Assembly (NCBI GenBank): GCA_963210315.1
Contig: OY723304.1
Location: 558,001-622,000, forward strand
From: Rhynchopus euleeides
Lineage: Eukaryota > Euglenozoa > Diplonemea > Diplonemida > Diplonemidae
Length of the DNA stretch: 64,000 bases
Direction of reading: 5' to 3'
Positions 9,539-18,200 of this stretch are shown piece after piece. How positions within the stretch are numbered: the stretch's first letter is position 1; each line of letters begins with the position of its first letter. The notes beneath the pieces were generated by a model that did not search any database, was not told the DNA's origin, and saw only the letters and a list, made by a program, of their open reading frames with translations. The position numbers were made by a program, and so were the translations under genes.

Positions 9539-12500
9539 TCACTTCTTTTTGCCCTTCTTCCCCGCGCCTCCGGAGGGTTTTCTTGATTGGGCGAGGGTCC
9601 AAATCTGCGTGACAGGGCGGGGGCGGAAGTCGTTGAGGACCACCTTGCAGTCATCACGCAACGACTGCAGTATCGACACCTCCGCCTCCGAGATCGACGA
9701 CCCGGACACGACGAGGCAGCGCAGGGAGCGGATGTCGTAGATCAGGTCCATGCAGGAGTTAAGGGTGAGCCTCTTGCAGGCGGAGAGATTCAGCACCCGC
9801 AGCTGCTTGCAGTGGCTGTTCACCACAGCCAGGGATTTGTCGGTGATGTGCACGCAGCCCGCAACGCTCAGCTTTATCAAACTCTTCGCGTGGTTCAGGA
9901 TTGCGGACAGCGCCTCATCGTCGACCTGCGTCACACCCGACAGATCCAGCTCTTTGAGGTTCCGAGGTGCCTGCGTCATCATCGCGATCCCTGCGGAGGT
10001 GACGGTACCCTGACACAGCAGCTTGCACTTCCAGACGTGGAGGTGGCTGCACCTCCCCCCGATACTCCGGAGCCCGACGTCACCCACCTTGTGGCACCCC
10101 GAGATGTCGAGAAGTGAGAGGCCAGGGCAATACTTCGCAATGTTCACTAAGGAGAGATCTGATATGTCCTCACAGTAGCTAATGTCGAGCACCTTGAGGC
10201 CACGGCAGAGGTGGAGCAGTGCAAAGGTTTCCCCGAGAGGGTCGATGTCTTTGATGGAGTGGCAGCAGAGCACGGAGAGGTGGGTTGCGTTGGAGACTAC
10301 AGCCTGGACACCTGCGGCGGACACGGAGAGGCAGTTGCTGATGTTGACGTAGGAAAGGAGGTGGCACTTCGTCGCGATGGTTATCAGGGCCCCGTCCGTA
10401 AGCGAGTCGCACCGGCTGAGGTTCAGCAGGCGGAGCTGCGGGCAGAAGTCTCCGATCCGCGAGGTCACCTCCATGCTGAGCCACTGCATCCCCTCGAAGT
10501 AGATCTGCTCCACCTCCGTCCCCTTCTCCGTCAGCAGGGCGAGGAACCTGTAGTTGTCATAAGAGAATGCCGCGCTCGGCGCCCGCTTCTTCGCCAACAG
10601 ACCCTTCGCAGCCCCACCGCTCATCATTGCGTTGGACTCCCTCAGGGCAGGGTCAATATCGCCCAGGCCACCACCGCCGGTGCCACCCTTCTGCATAAAG
10701 TTCGGCACACCCCCTGTCGAGTTGAGCGTGTTGGTCGTCTCGTTGAAATTGAAACCACGCCCGGTGCCTCCTCCTCCACCCCCACCTCCACCGGTGAACT
10801 GCTGATTCGAGGCAGACGGGGAGAGGGGTCTCACTTGGGCCATGCAGTCGCCCATGCGGAGCCCCTGCGAAGCGAAGAATGTCACAAAATCTGCCTCATT
10901 CGAGGCGACGTTGAAAGCGGTGACAAGCTCCGGGGTGAGGATGTTGAGGGGCGCGCCGCAGGTTGCCTGGCGGACGGCGTGGGCGGCGTTGGCGACATCC
11001 CCGCCTGGGTTTGGTGCGAGGGATCCGTGCGCGACACTTTGGTTCCAAAGAGAGAGCGTCGTGTTAGCCAGGCCGTACACCATGGAGGGGTCGCTCATGT
11101 CGTCGTCGTCCTCGAGGATGGGGTCGTCGGTGTTCGCGTCGTTCCTCACCCCCACAAACACGAGATCCCCATCCGGATTCTCCGCCACCGGAACCGGCAC
11201 CTGCCGCATCGGGCCCCCCGCCCCCTGCCCCGCCACCCCAGCGTCCGACTCGCTGGACCCCTTCCTCGGGGCGCCCCCGCCGGACACCCCCTCCTCCTCC
11301 TCCCCCTCCTCCCCTGACGCATTCCCTCCGTCAACACCTCCCTCATCCCTCCCGCCACCCTTCGCCCCTCCTGCTGGGGGGGGCACGTCTTCAGTCTCCT
11401 CTTCCACCCCCTCCGGGGGTGGCCTGGCGAAGCACTGCGTCTTGAAGAGATATGCCGCAACCTTGCTGCGCGTGAAGGCACCTCTCGCCCGGAGTATCCC
11501 CTGCAACTCCTTCGAGAGGAGGCGGTACGCCTGCGAGGGGGGCACCACCGGTGTCTTTGTGTGGCTGCCGCCACCCCCACGCCCCGACCCACCCCCAGCC
11601 CCTCTTGCCTTGCCCCCCCCGGGGGAGGCCTCGGTAGAGCCCTGGGGGCCTGACCCGGCACCTCGGGTTCCCTCACCTCGAGAGGGGGGTGCGCAGGATA
11701 CGCGTTGTGACTCGTAGGCGTCGATTGTCTTGCCGAACCTCGGGGGGCGGTTGTCGTTGGGGCGTTGTGTGGAGATGTGCGCGGTGGCTGCTGCATTCGC
11801 CGGGATCGAGTTTGGCGGGGCATCCCCGTGGATCGCGGTGCAGAGAGCCCGGGCTGCCATGCCCGTGAGTGAGGTGGATCGCATGTTCGCGACAACCGTC
11901 GGGGCATACGCATCCTTCGAAAAGATCCCTGTCTGAACCCCTCCGGAGCGAGCACCCACACCCGCATCCCTCTTGTCGACATGGGCTGGCGCAGAGCGGC
12001 ACAACCCGCTGTTAAACCCAAACTGCGTTGCGCTGAGAACCGACGCGCCGAAGCTGTTCTGCAGGGTCCCACCCCCCACCTCCGGAACAGACGGCTGGAC
12101 GAGAGGGGAACCACCCACGAGGTGGTGCGCCACGCCCAGGTTGGCCTGCATCGCAGCACCCTCCCCTGAGGTGTCGAACCCAGCGCCTGCCGCGGCACCG
12201 CCTCCCTTCCCCACCCCGGGCGGCCTGCAGTGCGCCGGTGTATTCTGCCTGTTGGGCGACGCGATCACTTTAAGGTTTGGGTTGAATGTCGCCGCCTTGC
12301 TATTCTCTGCAGCCTGCAGCGAGCTGACCAGCGGGTGGAGCAGATCTCTCGGAAGTTTGTCTTTAGCCCGGGTGTCGTGCTGCGGGGGGAGTGTCGGGGG
12401 CGGGTTCTCCCAATAGGGGTTCGGCTGAGTCGACTGGCTCAGCGCCTCCGCGCTGTGCTTCGCCGTGTTCACCGCCTCCGACCCCGGCATGGCCCTCTGC

Positions 12501-13159
12501 ACGCAGTTGGGGTCACGGATCACCCCAAACCCGCCCTCGATGAAACTCTTCCCGTTTGTCAGCGCGAGAGGGTACGTCATCCTGCGTGTGAAATACTGCG
12601 ACCCGCCCCCAGTGGCCTGCTGGCTCCCACCCGACGTGGGCTCCGTCATGTTGAAGGGGGTGCGGACGGACTCCGTGGGTGCGAGGGCGGTCTTCGCAGA
12701 GGCAAACGGGCTGGCGCTCACAACCTTCTGTCCATAGCGGTGCCCCAGGATGGGTGAGCTGATCCAGGTGGGCGCTGCCTCTGCCTGCACAGCAGGGTGC
12801 GGCTTGGCGGACTTTGCAGGGTGGAGTGGTGGCGGCGTCGGCGCTGCGGCTGCTGGGGGTGCGGCAGGTGTGCCGGATCCGGCGTCGGGGTCCTGCGGGT
12901 CGCTGGGGCTGGCGCTGCTGTTGTCTGCGGCGCTGGCGGTGTCGCCGTCCCCGCTGCCCCCGGGGGCGGTGCCGGCGTCGCCTGGTGGCGGGTTGCCGCT
13001 GTCTGCGCCGGGCCCACCTTCGCTGTGGTTGTCCTCGGTGCCGCCCTGCACAGCGGATGCCATGCCGGCACCGCTGTCGCTTGCCCCCCCGGGGGTCGGG
13101 GGGCCTTGTGCTGCATCGGCATCGCCAGACCCCAGCGACGCTGCATCCATGTCAGCCAT
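9539..13159 (-). CDS. Large protein with C-terminal FBXL/AMN1-type leucine-rich repeats, 1,206 aa
   Basis: Single-exon frame. Residues 1-860 are low-complexity and probably disordered: alanine, glycine, proline and serine runs, acidic blocks, and a glycine stretch near residue 810. A small conserved-looking helical patch lies near 540-590 (AYRLLSKELQGILRARGAF). Residues about 890-1165 form about nine cysteine-containing leucine-rich repeats, with units such as LRLLNLSRCDSLTDGAL and LSLLDISGCHKVGDVGL. These are typical of F-box/LRR (FBXL) and AMN1 proteins. No F-box is visible before them, so substrate recognition in a ubiquitin ligase is possible but unproven; RAD7-like or ciliary LRR proteins are alternatives. 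The tail is lysine-rich (GKKGKKK). The start follows CTGCAG about 18 bp upstream, a possible splice acceptor. The LRR assignment is secure, the function is not. Confidence 0.9.
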   Translation of the reverse strand: MADMDAASLGSGDADAAQGPPTPGGASDSGAGMASAVQGGTEDNHSEGGPGADSGNPPPGDAGTAPGGSGDGDTASAADNSSASPSDPQDPDAGSGTPAAPPAAAAPTPPPLHPAKSAKPHPAVQAEAAPTWISSPILGHRYGQKVVSASPFASAKTALAPTESVRTPFNMTEPTSGGSQQATGGGSQYFTRRMTYPLALTNGKSFIEGGFGVIRDPNCVQRAMPGSEAVNTAKHSAEALSQSTQPNPYWENPPPTLPPQHDTRAKDKLPRDLLHPLVSSLQAAENSKAATFNPNLKVIASPNRQNTPAHCRPPGVGKGGGAAAGAGFDTSGEGAAMQANLGVAHHLVGGSPLVQPSVPEVGGGTLQNSFGASVLSATQFGFNSGLCRSAPAHVDKRDAGVGARSGGVQTGIFSKDAYAPTVVANMRSTSLTGMAARALCTAIHGDAPPNSIPANAAATAHISTQRPNDNRPPRFGKTIDAYESQRVSCAPPSRGEGTRGAGSGPQGSTEASPGGGKARGAGGGSGRGGGGSHTKTPVVPPSQAYRLLSKELQGILRARGAFTRSKVAAYLFKTQCFARPPPEGVEEETEDVPPPAGGAKGGGRDEGGVDGGNASGEEGEEEEGVSGGGAPRKGSSESDAGVAGQGAGGPMRQVPVPVAENPDGDLVFVGVRNDANTDDPILEDDDDMSDPSMVYGLANTTLSLWNQSVAHGSLAPNPGGDVANAAHAVRQATCGAPLNILTPELVTAFNVASNEADFVTFFASQGLRMGDCMAQVRPLSPSASNQQFTGGGGGGGGGTGRGFNFNETTNTLNSTGGVPNFMQKGGTGGGGLGDIDPALRESNAMMSGGAAKGLLAKKRAPSAAFSYDNYRFLALLTEKGTEVEQIYFEGMQWLSMEVTSRIGDFCPQLRLLNLSRCDSLTDGALITIATKCHLLSYVNISNCLSVSAAGVQAVVSNATHLSVLCCHSIKDIDPLGETFALLHLCRGLKVLDISYCEDISDLSLVNIAKYCPGLSLLDISGCHKVGDVGLRSIGGRCSHLHVWKCKLLCQGTVTSAGIAMMTQAPRNLKELDLSGVTQVDDEALSAILNHAKSLIKLSVAGCVHITDKSLAVVNSHCKQLRVLNLSACKRLTLNSCMDLIYDIRSLRCLVVSGSSISEAEVSILQSLRDDCKVVLNDFRPRPVTQIWTLAQSRKPSGGAGKKGKKK

Positions 13160-13297
13160 GGCCCAGCCGTGCCCGGGTGTAGGCTGCAGGAGGAGGTGTG
13201 TGCGCTGGTGATCAGCCCTGAAGGAAGGGCCAGCCCCTCTGCAGGATGCAAAACCTCCAGGGGATGGTGGAAGTGGGAGAGCAGAGGGGGGGGGGGG

Positions 13298-14072
13298 CAG
13301 GCTTGCGATATACGTATAAGACGTATATGTATATATACGTATATATACGTTCAGATGAGACCCCCAACTCCCAGGGGTGCCGGTACAGTCAGGCCTGTTA
13401 CTAACTATCGAACCATCAACACCTTTTTTGGGTCCCCTGATTCATTTCCATCGACCCACGCTAGGTGGGCTAGGTAGCCTTCGCCGTGCTGCCAGGCACT
13501 GATGCGAAGGACGTCTCTTGTGACATGCCTTGTGCCTGTCACGGGCCATATCCTCGCGCAGCAATTTGGATTCAGGCAATGGAACCAGACGACCCCAGGA
13601 AGGCGGATGCAGCCGTACAGAATCACATCTGTCGCCCGCAAGGAACAGCAGATGTTCACTACCGTGGCCTCCGGCGGCTGGGGGGCACCGCCCCCCAGAC
13701 CCCTCCCTTTGTGGTACTGATGCACAACCTGCGAACGCGCCAGACGTTCCGGACTGGAGAACGTGCAGCTTCGCTGCAAGGATGCCGAAGGATGCGGGTG
13801 AGGAGGGTATGAAAAGCCCTCAACAACTGGCTTCACACAGAGCTCTAAACAAAACCCCGTAGATACTCGTCACCGTTCCTTGGGAACTGCCTGGGGCGAA
13901 TATAGGAATCCTCGGAACCCTGTTCCCAGCACCGCTGGTGGGGGGTGAACACTGAGAGGTCGCCTTACCAAAGTATAGGAGCGTATATATACGTTACGGC
14001 GTATACTGCCTGTACGTATATATACGTATATATACGTTCCAGCCGATAAATCCTACGTATACGGCAAGCCTG
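13298..14072. mobile_element. 775-bp inverted-repeat element with TATATACGTATATA words
   Basis: The ends CAGGCTTGC and GCAAGCCTG are followed by arrays of the word TATATACGTATATA (13318-13351 and 13984-14036). The interior is non-coding and carries, in reverse orientation, one copy of the hairpin repeat G (13641-13705). A long G run flanks the right end and another the left. The exact element boundary is less certain than for the TA families. Confidence 0.65.
13641..13705 (-). repeat. Hairpin repeat family G, copy 1
   Basis: Reverse-orientation copy of a 60-65 bp repeat whose core (GGGGGGCGGAGCCCCCC in its best copies) folds on itself and is followed by GCCGCCGGAGGCCACGG and a CTGTTCC end. 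Further homology to the other copies continues upstream, including the segment around 13600-13625. Confidence 0.75.
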
Positions 14073-15252
14073 GGGGGGGGGGGGGGGGGGAGGGGAGGGC
14101 TGAAGACAATTCCCACCCCTCCCTGGGCAAACCTGAACTGCGCTGGGATGCAGGGGTATTCCTAACTTTCCAGGGTCGGGGGAAAACTGGGTCGATGGGC
14201 CATGCACACCCGTCGTTTCAACATGTCGTTTCGCCCGTCGGCCCGGCAAGTCGTTCAGGCGACTCGTCCCCGGAGCCGTGGTGGAGATAGGGAGAGGGGG
14301 GGGGGGGGGGGGTCAGGTCATCCAGGTCTGCTTGTTGTATCAGTTCGTGTGTGGAGGAGCTGGAGCGCGGGGACAAAGAGACACAAATACTGCGAACCCA
14401 TCTGTGAGTTGTGCGGTGTTTCCCTCAGCCCCCCTCCCAACCTTGTGTGTTGCAAGTGGTGGTAAAAATATGGAAAACTCCCCACTCTCGCCACCACCCC
14501 CCCTTCCCCCCAGCCCCACGTCACTTTACACAGGCCGCCAGGCGCGCCAGTGTCGGCGACCGCCCACCCCAGAGGCATCACACGACTCGGTAGGGGTCCA
14601 GCACAACAACAAAGGGAGAGTCGTCACTGTGCATGTCAGCACGGTCCCGCCCTCCTGTCAGACCAACTCACCAACAATGGAAAAGAAGAAGGGGGGACGT
14701 AAGGCAATGTCTCCGTGCGGCCAGGAGAACACGAAACAGCGACCCCCCACACCGGGTACCGCTACGAACACGACCAAACATCGTTCACAAGCTGTGGATT
14801 GTTTCGTTGAGCGCACACTCCTGTGTCAAAGGCTGCGGAAGCCCCTGTGAAGTGGCAAAAAGGGAGTGCTCCTGATGACGGTTCAGTCGTACGACTTCCC
14901 TCGTTACTTCGCGACCTCGCTATGCTTCGTCGCTCGCAACATGCAAAGAGAACATCACAACAGGTCAGATCACCGTCCTCCCGCGACCTCACAACTCCCA
15001 CGCATCTCGAGGGCTCTGCAGTGTAAACACGCACGCAAATCTTGTGGAAGGTGTCACCTGGAAAGGTGGCACATGATAGGGTACAACCTGCGGACACACA
15101 CTAGAATCGTTTGTTGGCAGACTACAGTGCACACCACACCAGAACACCTTCGTCTTGCCCAAGGCCTCGTCAGCTTGATTACAGGGAGCTGCTTCCAGCT
15201 TAAATACGACTTGCAACTTGCCTTGCACACAGCCCTCTGCCACACTGCGGTA
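14073..15252. other. Intergenic region downstream of the STAND gene
   Basis: G runs at about 14073-14091 and 14295-14312. No supported gene. Frames on both strands are short and overlap. Confidence 0.45.
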
Positions 15253-18200
15253 CTACGCAGCAGCCACAGCCCCACCAAGCACACTGCATGCAGCGGTAGG
15301 CGTCACAGTGTCGAGCCCGGCGCATTGAACGGGTACAGGCACAACGGGCCCAATCCCGATCACAGTCCGCAGACGCCAGGATGCGGCACCGATGCGGATC
15401 ACGTTGCCATCACAAACAGCAACACAGGGGGGTACCCCTGAGGTCATAGCTCCGCTGCCCACTGAGGGGGCGTGGCCTTCAAGGTTCTGCAGCTCCTTCC
15501 CTGTTGATGTATCCCAGACACGAACGCTCTTGTCACCAGATCCTGAGATGATCTTCGATCCGTCTGGTGTGACAATCACGGAGCGCACATAGTTGGTGTG
15601 GCCTTCAAGCTTCTGCATCTCCTTCCCTGTTGATGTATCCCAGACACGAACGCTGTTGTCATCAGATCCTGAGATGATCTTCGATCCGTCTGGTGCGACA
15701 GTCACGGACTTGACAGCAGAGGTGTGCCCTTCAAGCTTCTGCAGCTCCTTCCCTGTTGATGTATCCCAGACACGAACGCTGTTGTCACCAGATCCTGAGA
15801 TGATCTTCGATCCGTCTGGCGTGACAGTCACGGAGGAGACAGCAGACGTGTGCCCTTCAAGCTTCTGCAGCTCCTTCCCTGTTGATGTATCCCAGACACG
15901 AACGCTGTTGTCACCAGATCCTGAGATGATCTTCGATCCGTCTGGTGTGACAGTCACGGAGTAGACAGTAGAGGTGTGCCCTTCAAGCTTCTGCAGCTCC
16001 TTCCCTGTTGATGTATCCCAGACACGAACGCTGTTGTCACCAGATCCTGAGATGATCTTCGATCCGTCTGGCGTGACAGTCACGGAGTAGACAATAGAGG
16101 TGTGGCCTTCAAGGTTCTGCAGCTCCTTCCCTGTTGATGTCTCCCAGACACGAACGCTGTTGTCACCAGATCCTGAGATGATCTTCGATCCGTCTGGTGT
16201 GACAGTCACGGAATAGACAATAGAGGTGTGGCCTTCAAGGTTCTGCAGCTCCTTCCCTGTTGATGTATCCCAGACACGAACGCTGTTGTCATCAGATCCT
16301 GAGATGATCTTCGATCCGTCTGGTGTGACAATCACGGAGCGCACATAGTTGGTGTGGCCTTCAACCTTCTGCAGCTCCTTCCCTGTTGATGTATCCCAGA
16401 CACGAACGCTGTTGTCACCAGATCCTGAGATGATCTTCGATCCGTCTGGCGTGACAGTCACGGAGTAGACAATAGAGGTGTGGCCTTCAAGGTTCTGCAG
16501 CTCCTTCCCTGTTGATGTATCCCAGACACGAACGCTGTTGTCATCAGATCCTGAGATGATCTTCGATCCGTCTGGTGTGACAATCACGGAGCGCACATAG
16601 TTGGTGTGGCCTTCAACCTTCTGCAGCTCCTTCCCTGTTGATGTATCCCAGACACGAACGCTGTTGTCACCAGATCCTGAGATGATCTTCGATCCGTCTG
16701 GCGTGACTGTCACGGAGTAGACAGCAGAGGTGTGCCCTTCAAGCTTCTGCAGCTCCTTCCCTGTTGATGTATCCCAGACACGAACGCTCTTGTCAGCAGA
16801 TCCTGAGATGATCTTCGATCCGTCTGGCGTGACAGTCACGGAGTAGACAGCAGAGGTGTGGCCTTCAAGGTTCTGCAGCTCCTTCCCTGTTGATGTATCC
16901 CAGACACGAACGCTGTTGTCATCAGATCCTGAGATGATCTTCGATCCGTCTGGTGTGACAATCACGGAGCGCACATAGTCGGTGTGGCCTCCAAGCTCCT
17001 GCAGCTCCTTCCCTGTTGATGTATCCCAGACACGAACGCTGTTGTCATCAGATCCTGAGATGATCTTCGATCCGTCTGGTGTGACAGTCACGGAGAGGAC
17101 AGCATCGGTGCGGCCTTCAAGCTTCTGCAGCTCCTTCCCTGTTGATGTCTCCCAGACACGAACGCTGTTGTCATCAGATCCTGAGATGATCTTCGATCCG
17201 TCTGGCGTGACAGTCACGGAGTAGACAGTAGAGGTGTGGCCTCCAAGCTTCTGCAGCTCCTTCCCTGTTGATGTATCCCAGACACGAACGCTGTTGTCAG
17301 CAGATCCTGAGATGATCTTCGATCCATCTGGTGTGACAGTCACGGAGTAGACAGCAGAGGTGTGGCCTTCAAGGTTCTGCAGCTCCTTCCCTGTTGATGT
17401 ATCCCAGACACGAACGCTGTTGTCACCAGATCCTGAGATGATCTTCGATCCGTCTGACGTGACAGTCACGGAGAGGACAGCAGAGGTGTGACCCAACAGA
17501 GGCGGGAGCGGGGCACCGAAGGAGGAGCCCTTCCAGTCAGAGCGTGTGAGATTGCCCTCCCAGAGCATTGCGTGCTCCAGCCAGCAGTTGTGGAAGCGGC
17601 TGTCCGTCAGCACAGTCTCAACCAGGCGTGCGTGGCGCAGGTCGCTGTCCTGCACAAGCACACCAGTGAGGTCGCACCTGAACGGAAACCGTGTGCGTGC
17701 GGCGAGTGCCATGGCATTGGAAGCAGACGCCAGTGATACCGCGTCATCACCAGCATCGCGGGTCGCCAGGACCAGCGGCAGCAGCTCGGACACCACCGTT
17801 GTGTCGCGCTCGTCGGCCCCACGTGTGAGCACCGTGTCCGCAAAGTACTCCAGCACATTCGGCGCATCCTTGCTGAAGGCCCTGCGCACTTTGCACCCAA
17901 GCGTGTCGGCCACAGCACCTTTCCGTGCCAGGCGCCGCGCCACAAGGAACTCCCCAAGCGTCTTGTGACGGAATGCAAACGCGCTGCTGTCGTCGTGGAA
18001 GCTCTCCACACGAAACGGGAGGACCCGGAACGCCTCGTCTGCCCTTGCACGGTCCACCCCGTCTTCCTCCAACAGGCGCCCCCGCTCTGTGCCCAGTGAT
18101 CCCTGCCACGTCTGTGCCTGCAGCATCGCGCACGCAATCAGTTCCCCCACCCGCAGCACCTCCTCCGCGCGCGCCGCTCCATCTGACTCCTGGCGCAACC

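Noticed and set aside
15392-17224. Plus-strand frames repeating FPVDVSQTRTLLS
   Set aside because: They are the antisense of the WD40 repeats, not independent repeat proteins.
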